Of a stretch of 64,000 nucleotides of DNA, positions 46,835-58,328 are shown piece after piece. The notes under the pieces were generated by a model. It did no database searches, was not told the origin of the DNA, and saw nothing but the letters and a program-made list of their open reading frames with translations. Source of the DNA: Benincasa hispida (taxonomy: Eukaryota > Streptophyta > Magnoliopsida > Cucurbitales > Cucurbitaceae); the NCBI RefSeq assembly GCF_009727055.1, contig NC_052357.1, positions 90,959,650 to 91,023,649 on the forward strand, in the 5' to 3' direction. Positions within the stretch are counted from its first letter, which is position 1. Each line of letters starts with the position of its first letter. The position numbers were made by a program, and so were the translations under genes.

Positions 46835-49095
46835 GAATTAAAAATCAAGAATGGTGGGTTGCTCTTAAAATAAATATATGAGATGTATGTATTTCTAAAT
46901 GCAGTTTGCAAAGTTGATTGTTTATGAATATTTGGGCATTAGATTTTAAAGTTTTGATTAAATCAATTATAAAACTCGTAAGGGTTAGGTTTTTCTGGTA
47001 TATTTTTCATTTATTTTGATTAAAAAAAAAGTTGTGTAAAATTTGAAAAAATCGTGTATTTTTTCGAATTAAAGAAATCTGGAAAATCTGGAAAATTGAA
47101 AATTTGGAAATTCTGCTATTGTATGTCATAGTTTGTGCGTCATTAAATCTGCTGGAAAATTTAAATTCTGCCATCTTGCCACCGTACTTCATCTAAAGTG
47201 CGTCATTGAAGCTACACTACGGCAGAAGATTCAAAAGGTCAATGTAGTTTGTTTCAGACCCTAAATTTTTAGTAGCCAATGATGAAATCGAAGACCAAGA
47301 TATGTCTTGGAAATTAAATAATTGTAGTTTTGAAGTTTATCTTTAATTTCTAGAATATATCCAACATGTCACCAATTTTACTATTTTAATTTAACTACGT
47401 ATGACATGTATGATCTAAATTAAATTTTGAATGTTGTATAAAATATATCACTTAGATTAAAATATCACCATGTATACCATATATTTTATTTAAATATAAA
47501 TGTTATATTTCAATTGTTAGGATAACTAACTAAACGCTGTAGAGATTCATGTAGAGATTCTTCTCTAATTAAAATATAAGAGTTATATTAAATAGTTAAA
47601 TGAAGAATTAAGTAAGATTGAACATAAAGATAATTTTAGTTTAATTCTATATTATCTTTATCATTTTTTAATAAGACTACAAATAGTGCATGTCTTTCTA
47701 ATTGAATTAGGATCTTACTTAGTTAAAGATAAAATTAATCTAAATTTATATTTATAATTTTTCCATGAGATTAAAAATATTGCATACCTACCTGATGAGA
47801 TTAAGATATCACTTGAACAAAAATAAAATTATATTCAAATTTTTAAATAGCTTAAAACTTTGATTTTTCATTATTAAAATTCTAATGATATTAAAATAAA
47901 ATAAATTACATACTTATCTAAGGAGATTAGATTAAAATAGATCTTCTAATTTAATTTTAAACAGTTTAAAACAAGTAAATTAAAAGATTTAAATAATAAA
48001 AAGTTAATTATAAAAGATTCTATCCAAGAAAGATTATGTCTGGATTAAGGTATTTAAAACGAAACACCACTACCTGGGTATTTAAGCAAATGATAACGAA
48101 ACACCCTAACTTGAAACTGACCTGAGAATTGAATTAGTCAAACTTCTATTATAGCATAAAATTTATTAATGAATTTATTAAACTTTAATATTTTACATCA
48201 TGTCAACTATCCAAATATAAGAATTATGTTTCCTGTGAGACTCATGCTTTGCCTCAAAGCACTTTGGGAGCATCCTCAATCAAGGTGAATTATAAAAAAT
48301 GTAGGATCGATATGACAATCCTAAAAAAGATGAATAGAGTTTATACTTTTTCCAAAGTCCAATTAAGGAAATTAATACATTTTTAACTAGCAAGTAGTTT
48401 AAAAAAAAAGTCATACAAATTAATTCAAAACAAAATAACCAAGTAATTAAAACTAGCACCTTTCAGCACCCAATTTAATTTTAATAAAAAGATCGATATG
48501 CGATATGTAGGGATAAATTCAGCCAACCTAAATAAATATTAAACAATTAATTTATAAAAAAAATATTGCAATTAATTTCATACGATAAAATATAACAAAT
48601 AGTTAATTGGAAAATGAAGGTAAAAGAGGAATAGAGAAATTAACCCCAAAAATTTTATAATGGCTCGACACAATCGACCTACATCCATTTTCCAAACTCC
48701 TCTTTGGTATTTCTCTAGAGGTCTTTGATTTTTTCTATGACTTAAAGTCAAACCGCTACAACGTTCTTTCTCCAAATGCAAGAATAAATCCGATCCTTTC
48801 TACGACTGAGAATCAAACCATTACAACATTTTTATTATTTCAAGAGTAACCCCTTTATAATAGATTTCATTAGATTTAGAAATGAACAGCAAGACAGAAA
48901 AAAAAACCCCTCTTAAAGAGTAGAATACAACACTATGATGATATGCCTAAAACAATTTATACACGAGATTACAGGTTGATCCCTAAAATCTCGAGGTTAA
49001 TTCACCATCAAAGTGATTGCAACATTTGTATTAACTGCAAAAATATTTGAAATCTCAATAGAAAATATAAGAAATGGTGGCATTCGTTGCACATG
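46835..49095. other. AT-rich retroelement debris, no gene
   Basis: At 48,050-48,330 the order CTACCTGGGTATTTAAG, GTGAGACTCATGCTT, GCCTC and CAATCAAGGTGAA parallels 58,390-58,910 in the 54 kb copia-like element. This is therefore probably the decayed leader of the same family following copy 2. The rest is AT-rich without recognised features. The last few hundred bases are downstream flank of RH53. Confidence 0.4.
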
Positions 49096-49286
49096 GTCAT
49101 GGCCCTACCTCAAAATCCCTGATACAAGTCATCTTGCTTATGAAAAAAATTCGTCATGAATCCAAGGCAATTATTTCCCCATGTTGTCCCCTGCACAAAA
49201 GCAGATTGTCACCAAATCTACAAGAACATCTCCTTAACATGGTGTCACCCTCTTGAGGTTGAAAAGCTCAACCAGCCTTTACGAAT
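49096..49286. repeat. RH53 3' flank, source or sister of the 39 kb copy
   Basis: 191 bp lying 40 bases downstream of the RH53 stop codon, so probably its 3' UTR. It matches 39,089-39,313 apart from a 34-base gap at AGAACATC/TCCTTAAC and a few substitutions. Confidence 0.9.
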
Positions 49287-49325
49287 TTCAAATTTCCAGT
49301 AAAGAACATCGCTCACTATTTTAGT

Positions 49326-52300
49326 TTAAAATTGCCTTCTCTCATAGCTCTGACTTGCATCCATATTGTCACCAAATAAGCCAGAGTTTCTGGAACTTGT
49401 GTCACCAAATCCTGAACTACGACCTGAACCAAAATCTCCAAAACCACCCGATTGGTTTGAACTACCAAAATCTCCAAACCTGCCCGAATGGTTTGAACTA
49501 CTAAAATCTCCAAACCCACCCGAACGGTTTGAACTATCAAAATCTCCAAACCCACCAAAACATCCGGAACCAGAACCACCAAAACTTCCAGCATTGTTTG
49601 AGTTGCGACCAAATGAACCGAAACTCCCGGAGTTAGGTCCACTATTTCTACCCATAGAGCGGCCAAAACCAGAACTTCCATAACCTCCTGAACGACTGAA
49701 ACTTGGACCTCTTTGGCTACCAAAACGACCTGAATCACTCAATCGACGATCTCTAGATGCTCCAAAAGTGCCAAATTGACCACCACCACCTCCACTGAAC
49801 ATATCCACATGAGCGCCAGCCTCAACAGTAATCCTTGGAAGCTGATAATCAAGAACAAAGCGATCAGAGTCAACTCCACATCAAGTAATGATATACTCCA
49901 ACGTGGACTAATATTTATTCCTAGTTCCTGAGATGGGAGGTTACTAGAGAAGTCAATTATCTAATTATGTAGCGCCTACAGTGATTGGCATCCCTGGATT
50001 TACTCAACTACGCAGAATATAGGACAGATATTTCATCCTACCTCCTCCCTCATATTCATGACAAATGCCTCTAAATATTCATCAGGTGTTTAGAAAATAA
50101 AAGGGGAAAAAAAGCACCTGCATTCCCACCACATTCATATGCATGAGTTGATTTAGATTTTTCAGCAAACACAAATATGCATGGAAACCCACCTTTTATA
50201 GTTGTCTCTGGGTGTTGCTTATTAACAGGTGAGATTTCTTTAGTACAACAAATGAGATATAGTTGTCTCTGGGTGTTGCTTATTAACAGGTGAGATTTCT
50301 TTAGTACAACAAATGAGATATGGGGATTTGAACCTTCGACCTCAAAAGAAAATGTATCAGCCAATTACCGTTGAACTATGTTCATATATGCTTATCATGT
50401 GATATTAAAACAAGCCATCTCAATTTTAAAGTTAAAAAAAATCAGGGATAAGATCTAAAAAAAATTTGATAGGCTCGGTTCTTTTGTATGCAAGATAATC
50501 TTGAAATATGAATCCTCGACTTCTAAAAAATGTATGAACCAGTATCCATGGAATCCAGGCATCTATGTGGAGGCTGTTACTGGAGCCAGAAACTTATTGT
50601 GAGTAAAGGCAGAATAGATATTTTCTTAAGCCTACTCCTTATCCTCAATTCAGATATTAATATTTATATTCTCAGGAGTAAAAATGTAGAAACGTGGATG
50701 AAGTTCCAGTTATATATTTAACAGAATCCCAAGTTGCAAAATTTTGACGCTGAAGAGAGATCCTAACCTCATTAAATCTGCATCCCACTTCACGCTCAAT
50801 CATTCTTACAGCCCTTGATTGATCCTCTGTGTAAATAAGAATAGCACTACCTCTCTTACCAGCACGACCTGTACGGCCCGATCTATGGACAAATATTTCT
50901 GTGTTGTTTGGAAGCTCAAAATGTATTACCTGATTAAAAAAATAAAATAAAAAATAAAAGGAAGCAGTGTCAGAAAGAATCTTTACAATGATAATGATTA
51001 ATCACATACAGACAAAATATACCCTCAACCTTCAAACCACTTCCTCCAATACTCCTAACAGCACAAGAGGAAGAGAGATGATAGGGCCTGATACTACTAT
51101 TACACTGCTCTAGTCTATTTTCAAAGATGGAGTAAGGTCAATTATTGAGAAGAAAGTATTGAATAATTCACCATGCACCCAGAAGCTACATACCAGATAA
51201 CAAGATAAAACTGAGGAGAAATATCGAGAAAGATCATCACTTACAAGATCAACATTAGGTATGTCGAGACCCCTTGCTGCAACATCAGTTGCAACTAGAA
51301 CGTTGAAATGTCCCTCTCTAAAACCAGAAAGAGTTCTTTCTCTCTGACTCTGTGAGATATCTCCATGCAAAGCTTCACATCTGAAGTTCCTTGCCATTGC
51401 ATAGGCTAATCTATCAGCATCACGTTTAGTTTGAGTGAAAACAATACACTTCCCTCCTTTGCATGTTCCTAACAAGCAGATAATAAATGGCAACAGCATA
51501 ATAAAAGCAAACAGTCAACAACATGAAATAACAGGGCCAGATAAGAAAATATATATAAAAATTAAAACAAAAAACCAAACACGTAAAACAAAAAAAATGT
51601 AACAAACAAATAGAAGTCTTGGGGCCATACTGTTATCAGAGGTCCAATTATTGATGCTTTTCCATACATGTCTGAAACAATTGAAAATAAGCTAATTCCG
51701 TCTGCCAATTTCTGATCAGAATCTCCAACCTGAAAAATTGTAAGTGTTGTCAAATCCCATGTAATAATTACATAGAGATGAGCTTTTCCATTTTTTTTTT
51801 TCGTTTTTGCATTTCCATTAGTTTTAAAAAGTTACCCCCTCAAAACCCGATGTACAAATGAAACAAATGTGGAAATAAATCATAACATTCATAATCTAAA
51901 ATGCTTTTTATGAGTACCTTCAACAGAACACTAATCACGTTTGTAAGCATTTTAAAATCTTTAAATTTTTAATCCTGAAACCAAAACTTCATGAGAAAAT
52001 TGATGGGCAATTTTGACTAGCAAAAGAACTTTTCATTATTCAAAAATCATGTGCAACCCACCTTCAGTTTCTGAGTCTATTAATTGAATGGCTGTGCTTT
52101 TAAGCTATATAAATAAATTCCAAGAAGCAGAAAATATATTAAATAGCCAACATACTCACAAGATCAATTGTTAATGGATTGTTTAGGTAATTTTGGGATA
52201 GTTTTCTGATCCAAGATGGCATTGTTGCAGAGAACATCATACTCTGACGTTTTTGAGGCAACCTCTCCAAGATCTTCTCGACATCCTCTTGAAAGCCTAC

Positions 52301-53658
52301 TTGAAGCATCTGGTCTGCTTCATCAAGAACAACAAACTTGACTTCTGATAAATTTAGACAACCCCTATTGAGAAGATCAATCAAGCGACCAGGTGTGCCA
52401 ACAGCGATATCAACACCATAGTCAAGCTGCCTCATTTGGCCTGAAATTGGCGTCCCCCCATAAACACAGATCATGTCCAGGCTAGGAGCAGCCTCTTCAA
52501 ACTCCTTTTCAACCTGCCGAGCAAGTTCCCTTGTTGGAGCTAAAACCAGGGCTGACGGGTTTCTTCCTCTTCTGCATAATTTCTAACGAATTAAAATTTA
52601 ACGGATAACAATCCACACCCTTCCCAGATGAAGAATTCAGTAGAAACTAAAGCAAGCTGGAAGGAAATTAAGCAAGATGAAAACACAAACCCATTCTTCG
52701 CATTGAACTGAATGATTTTGTCCAAGATGGGGATTCCAAAAGCAAGCGTTTTTCCTGTTCCAGTTCTAGCACGACCAATCATATCACGCCCTTGCATTGC
52801 TGGTTCTAGCACGGCCCTCTGAAAAAACATTGTAGAGGCTAAACGACACATTTTCAGACTCCGATGGAAATGAAAAACGAGTTTCGAAACATAACCAAAC
52901 AGAACTAATATAAGCCTGAATGGAAACATGTAAATTGCATTATTCGACTGAGGAATAGGACGATAAGCATATCCCGAAATACAGATATCACGTACAGCCA
53001 AAATGTCTCGAAGTAAGGAACATGGCCTATAGCTCTCATGACAAATACGACTCATCCATAAGAAATAAAAGCATAATTTCATCGCGGTAGTTCAATATCC
53101 AAGCTGGGGTTAGAGAGAGTGGATTAAAAAAAAAATTGTTGTTCGAAGAAGTGATCAAATTCGTCGAAACTTCTTCTCTACGATTCTATCCATGTCTCTG
53201 ATCTCATCCAGCAGCAGAAGCTAGGGAAAAAATGTAAGAAATGAGAAACACGGGACCTGAATCGGGAAGAGCTTCGTTATACCCTTTTTCTCCAAAGCAG
53301 AGACAATCTCCGGCGCAATCCCAAGCTTTGCAATCTCGAGTCCTTCATCACCACTTCTACTACTGCTACCGTCATCATACTCCTCCACCGCAGACTCCGC
53401 CTGGGAAACCAACGACGCCTTGAAATTCAACGGCCCAGACGTCGCATGAAATCCCTTCGATTGAAAACCAAAACCCAGAGGCCTCTCCGTCACCCCAATA
53501 CTAGATAAATGTCCAAACTCAGCAGCAGGTACAACGCCGCCATTAACAACCACAGGAGACGCTAAGAAGTTCGCGATTGGGGCAAACAAAGTGGAATTGA
53601 TTCTACATCTGGAGGCCTCTAAGGCAGCGGATCTCCGTAGAAGAATTGCACTCATCAT
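49326..53658 (-). CDS. RH53: Mitochondrial DEAD-box RNA helicase, RH53/RH9 (PMH) type, one-base frameshift
   Basis: ATP-dependent RNA helicases of this type help group II intron splicing in plant mitochondria. Exons, high to low: 53658-53257, 52818-52691, 52571-52160, 51729-51631, 51468-51245, 50929-50768, 49841-49326. The Arg-rich N-terminus ([19 protein letters not shown]) fits a presequence. Motifs: Q (KLFPIQ), I (ARTGTGKT), Ia (PTRELA), Ib (TPGR), II (DEAD), III (SAT), V (TDVAARGLD), VI (HRSGRTGR). The Gly/Ser/Phe-rich tail has about four 12-residue repeats around [10 protein letters not shown]. About 647 codons, usual for the family. Exon 5 is 224 nt, yet the phases of exons 4 and 6 need 225. 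Near its start GAACATGCAAAGG should give EHAKGG, so one base is missing at about 51,461. Either the assembly is wrong or the gene is damaged; every other exon is clean. RH53 and RH9 cannot be told apart here. Confidence 0.92.
49425..49570 (-). repeat. 36 bp coding repeats in the RH53 C-terminal tail
   Basis: About four units of 36 bases encode [36 protein letters not shown] and [11 protein letters not shown]. This FG/GS-rich tail is typical of PMH-type helicases and probably binds RNA; copy number likely varies. Confidence 0.85.
50198..50390 (-). mobile_element. tRNA-derived SINE with 61 bp internal tandem duplication, in an RH53 intron
   Basis: On the minus strand TAGTTCAACGG (50,378-50,368) resembles a Pol III A box. 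GGTTCAAATCC (50,334-50,324) is a good B box about 35 bases on, the usual SINE head spacing. The body below it is a perfect 61 bp tandem duplication (50,198-50,258 and 50,259-50,319). It lies inside the 926 bp last intron of RH53 (49,842-50,767). A weaker, diverged second B-box region is visible at about 50,506-50,545. No sure target duplication was found. Confidence 0.65.
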
Positions 53659-54208
53659 CCTCCTTAAGCACGAATCAACTAACAGAGCTGCTCCAAGAGA
53701 AATTGTGAATGAAATGAAGATAGCTGATGGCTGATGGGGTTAGTTAGGGTTTAAGAAAATTCGAAGAGTGAAGGGTTTTGGGACATTCGGACTCCCAAGG
53801 AGGCGGAGGCTTCACGGTTTAGGGCAACAACCGACCCCTATAAAGTTTGTTGTCACATTTTTTTAAAAATAAAAAATAAAATAAATCAATTTATAACTGG
53901 GTTATAACTTATAACTAGGGGGTATATAAGTCGGTTTAAACCGGTTAAGATAGTTTTTTGGGCCAATAAAAAATGTCGAGTTCATAGATTATTCAATCCA
54001 GTCAATTTTACCTATGAAGGTAATCCAACCCCACCAAACTCTCATATTTTTGGGGTTAGATCGCCGCGTTTGCTTTTGCACAACATAGCAACATGAAGAA
54101 ACCAAATTTATGAGAAATACGAAGAAGAATCCCATTTTTCTTCAAATAAGTTACAAAAAAGAGACAATTTACAACTAATTTAGAACATACGTACATGCCT
54201 AACAATAA
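53659..54208. other. RH53 5' leader and upstream region
   Basis: The RH53 promoter side. I see no strong TATA box at a usual distance. 53,850-53,940 is an AT-rich stretch with repeated ATAACT. No further gene. Confidence 0.4.
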
Positions 54209-54400
54209 TGTTGGGATTGGTGTCCTAATTCTCCCGGAGTCTCGTTGTTTTGTAAAGATACACATTATTCAATGAATAAAATAAGTGTTATTTAATTCTT
54301 ACATTTACTCATATCCAATAAACAAAGCTCCTTGGTTATCTTATGTGAACTTAAGCATGTATATGTGATATACAAGTGGATCATGCCTTAAGTGATAGCC

Positions 54401-54438
54401 CTGTCTCTTATACACATCTAGATGTGTATAAGAGACAG
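54401..54438. other. Tn5 mosaic-end junction (mate-pair adapter), artefact
   Basis: The 19-mer CTGTCTCTTATACACATCT is followed at once by its reverse complement, forming the 38 bp Nextera mate-pair junction. It is followed by a 111 bp segment that recurs at 54,672. Confidence 0.97.
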
Positions 54439-54782
54439 ACTACAGATGGTAGATCCTGACCATTCATGTGGAGACGTGGAGCGGGGGTGTCCTATATAAA
54501 GAGTTTGTATAAGACCTGGACCACGAGATGACAAGACCCTGTATATAACCTGTCTCTTATACACATCTAGATGTGTATAAGAGACAGGTATAAGGATTAA
54601 GGTGGGATACCTGATCCTGGTGACACTACAGATACGGCTCGCTTTGTAGAGATTTGCAAGTGTTGTAAACTACTACAGATGGTAGATCCTAACCATTCAT
54701 GTGGAGACGTGGAGCGGGGGTGTCCTATATAAAGAGTTTGTATAAGACCTGGACCACGAGATGACAAGACCCTGTATATAAC
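54439..54782. repeat. Adapter-associated 111 bp duplication
   Basis: 54,439-54,549 equals 54,672-54,782 except for one base (CCTGACC/CCTAACC). The first copy is bounded by adapters on both sides, so it is probably a misassembled duplicate. Confidence 0.93.
54550..54587. other. Tn5 mosaic-end junction (mate-pair adapter), artefact
   Basis: Second perfect 38 bp palindromic junction, 149 bases after the first. Confidence 0.97.
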
Positions 54783-55872
54783 GCCGTTGATACTAGAGAC
54801 TTGCATCTCACCTAAACGACCGTGACACGACCTCAATCCTGAGTGTTTTGGGAACTCCTGCCTTTGAGGGCGGTCCTTTGATTAGTATGGGTGAAAGTGG
54901 CCAGATTGCCAACTCAACATGCCTACCTTTTTGGGGACTTGTCTGATCTCGGAGCTGGGAACTCAATCCACAAGATGAAATTCACTCATTTCCCAAAGCA
55001 GGGATAAGTAGAGAGAATGCTCCCTAAGGGCTGATTCCGGGGCTTGAACATAGTGATCACAGCTTCTTTTTGGAAGAGAAGACTCAGTCATAGTAGGACT
55101 ATGACTTATGTTCATTAGAGGGATCAGTGGTACTTAAGGAAACGGATGTAACTACAGGGGCATAACGGTTATTGGCCCAGCTATACTTACGAGCGATCTG
55201 TGAAGGGTTATCGCACTACTGATTGGTTAAGATGGACACATAATATATCTGTAGTGAGGAGAGTTCAGTTGTCGGTCTTTAGTGGAGTGCCTGGTAGTTA
55301 ACGGATGGTGGATCCCGTGATTAAAGAGTTTAGTCAGTTATTCACCTACCGTTGGAGCTTTGAAGCTACAGGTCCATGGGGTCCCCTTGGTAGCTTGGAT
55401 TTTATTGAGGATCAGTTCTTGGTGTTGATTTGAAATGTTCAAATTGACAATAGGTATTTTGATTATATATGATATAATCAGTATGATGTATAAGATACAC
55501 CTTGTGAAGGATTGATGTAAATGAGATTTACATTAAGTACCATGGAATAGAAAAAGAACTATGGTTTATATGTTTCATGAGATGAAATATTAAAACTATA
55601 GGTTATAATATAGTATGATAAATTGGTTATCATTTATATTTATAATAATATTAATTATTGGATAATTAATACTCTTTCTTTTAAATAACCAAAGTAGTGG
55701 GTGATTATTGGATCATGGTAACCATGAGTTTAAAAGAAAAGTGGTTTCCTATTTTGAAAAGAGATTTTTAAAATGATAAAAAAAAGTTTTTGAGTTTTCT
55801 CTCTGCAAAAAAGAAACTCACGAAGTCGTCAAGTAAATACGGATTTACTAAACGACGGTTGGGCGAGCTAAA

Positions 55873-57462
55873 CGATCGTGCAGTATTTACTAACACAATC
55901 ACGTAGCTTTGCTAGAAAATCGTTGGCCCAAGGTAAACGATCATGCAGTGTCTGTAGGCGACATACCGAGCTAAACGATCGCATAGCTTTTGTTAGACGA
56001 TCACATAGCTTTATCTAAACGATTGGGCATCGACCTATACGATAGGTCTCTGCCATCTCCCACTTGCCCAGTCGTGTCCGCGATGTTGTTTCCTCCGTTC
56101 GTCTGCCTCATACCAAGTCCGAACAGAGCCCACCCTTTGGATTCTCAACCCGAGAATACCAAGGTCACCTTATTAGTGGTGTCAAACTCTACTCGACACC
56201 GTCGAGGTTTTCTGGAGGCTGTTCGTGGTGCTATGGAAGTCGTTCATGTCACTGAGGACGAGTGCGGTGTTCGTTCGTGTTGCGGAGGAGTTCGTGACCG
56301 AGGAGATCGTTGAGGACGAGCGCGAAGTGTTCATCCTGTGTTGTTGTGGTGTTGCGGTCGTGTAGATCGGGCGTTCGACGCTGCTGTTTTCCAACGTTCG
56401 TGCGCAACGGAGCGTGGAGACGTTTCTGCCGATGTACATAGAGTTTTGTCTCTTTATGCATTTGTATTGTTCATGCTGTAATTTCTGGAAACATTTGTAT
56501 AACCGTTTGTTTTGAAGTCGGCTGTAAATATATGTTCATTCATGATTGTAATTTGGAATAGTCTTGTTCCGCTGTTCATGGAAATCTCGTTTCTGATTTC
56601 CTTCAATTGGTACCTTATTCCAAATTACAGATCTGAATTGAACGTTTTTTACAGTCGCGATGGGTTTCTGCATTTGTGGATGATTTTGATGAACATTTTG
56701 GGTTTGATTGCCTTTTTGTTAAAGCTTTTGATATTACAAAGTGTTAATTGTAAGGGCCCCTATGTTTTTGAGTGAAATTAATTTTGCAATTGAGTCTGTA
56801 ATTCGAAAAGTTCGAGTTCGTCGAGTCGTTCGTGATGAAGCTTCGGCGCATGGCGATGCAGTTCTCAATGAAGAAGAAGACCAAGCTTTGGTCGGATTGT
56901 GTAGCCTCAAGTAAACGATCGTAGGGATTTTACTAAGCGATCGTTTAGATTTTTCGTTCTAGACGATCTTGTAATATTTTCTAATCGATCGTTTAGCTAA
57001 TGCTAAGCGATGGGGTAAATCGTTTACCATATCGCGTGGCGTTGGTTGCATGACCGCGTAGGCGCTGGAGGTAGGCGATCGTAGTGGGAGCATGCGATGC
57101 TCGTCGTTTAGTAGAAGGCGCACGCTAGACGATCGCGTAGTTAGCAAGCTTCATCGCTTAGTTACTACCTATGTGATCGTGCGTATGCGGAGACGCTAGC
57201 TAAGCGATCGCTTAGGCGATGGTGCTTTGTGACATCGTAGTCGCTTAGATAATCGCGGAAGGCGGGCGTCGTGCAGAGCGTGCTAAGCGATCGTGTACTT
57301 CAGGCTTTTATCACTTAGTTATGGTACACGATCATGTAGTAATAACTAAACAATCGTTTGGATTTTTCTCAACGATCGTATAGTAAATATTAAACGATCG
57401 TTTAACTCTGGGAGCACTGTAAGCGATAGAGCAAAACATTTGTTTTATCGTGTATACGATCG
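55873..57462. repeat. CGATCG-rich palindromic motif array
   Basis: CGATCG occurs exactly at 55,873, 55,976, 56,916, 56,938, 56,986, 57,076, 57,130, 57,205, 57,288, 57,373, 57,395 and 57,457. It usually sits in a TAAACGATCGTTTA or CTAAGCGATCG context, with many one-base variants between. Spacing is irregular, so it is not a simple tandem repeat. It lies within copia-type sequence. Confidence 0.85.
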
Positions 57463-58186
57463 TGGGGTGCTTAGTACATGATGGATGGTTGGAGAAGTAA
57501 TGCTTTGCTGAGCGGTTCAAGACCCAATTCGCTTGTTTGAACTGGAAACTCCTTGTCTTTGTAGTTAGCTTTCCTTTTTGTATTTTTAAGGTAATTTTAC
57601 CCGGTTCATCAACTTTGATTGCTTATACATGTGATGTATGGTATTTATATGTCAAAGTGTTTGTCATATAGTTAAAACCCACCTTAGGTTGTGCAATTAT
57701 TCATGCATCATGTATTATAAATGTTATAATCTTACATGAAGAAATTACTTGAAAGCATGCGCATGCATCATGAAATATAAGAGTTATATTTTGCATGCAG
57801 TGAGTATTATCATGCATCATCCTTTTATTATAAATGTTATAGTCTAAGGGTGAATAGAAGCATGTTTTGCTTGTTTCATTGCTATTTTGTGTAAGCGTTA
57901 TATAAAAGAAGTAGCAATGAATGGACATTGCATTGAGTATGACACTTAGGTAGTTTATAATCATTATGAATGCCTTGCATGTGTTAGCTTAGCATTGTGG
58001 TTGGTTTCCGTTTATAAGTGTTATAAAGGAAATTAGACCTAAAATCAATAATTCAGAGTTGCATGCGGACTTAAGGTGAACTCAAGTTTTTTAAAAGGGT
58101 TTTAAAATTGGATTGAGATAGACCTAAGTTCAAGTGGTTCTAAAGAATTTAGTAACCTAGATTAATCTTTTAAAATCGGTTTAATA

Positions 58187-58328
58187 GGATTAAATTGGTT
58201 GAATAAAAGATTAAATTTGTTGTAAACCTATCTATAAGCTGTCTCTTATACACATCTAGATGTGTATAAGAGACAGGGATTAAATTGGTTGAATAAAAGA
58301 TTAAATTTGTTGTAAACCTATCTATAAG
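58187..58328. repeat. Adapter-split 52 bp duplication
   Basis: 58,187-58,238 and 58,277-58,328 are identical and are separated only by the adapter. Confidence 0.95.
58239..58276. other. Tn5 mosaic-end junction (mate-pair adapter), artefact
   Basis: Third perfect 38 bp palindromic junction, between two identical 52 bp flanks. Confidence 0.97.

Noticed and set aside
50324..50378. A tRNA gene in the RH53 intron
   Set aside because: The A/B boxes are there but no cloverleaf closes around them and the anticodon arm is not recognisable; a tRNA-derived SINE head fits better.
54401..54587. Perfect 38 bp palindromes as possible transposon ends or a CRISPR-like repeat
   Set aside because: The sequence is exactly the Tn5 mosaic end used in library preparation, and the flanks are duplicated; an artefact, not biology.
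55990..56313. 107-codon plus frame
   Set aside because: Within copia-type LTR or leader sequence near the adapter artefacts; no recognisable domain.
56916..57462. CGATCG array as a CRISPR array or satellite
   Set aside because: Spacing is irregular, repeats are only 6-14 bases and degenerate, and the host is a plant; neither label fits.
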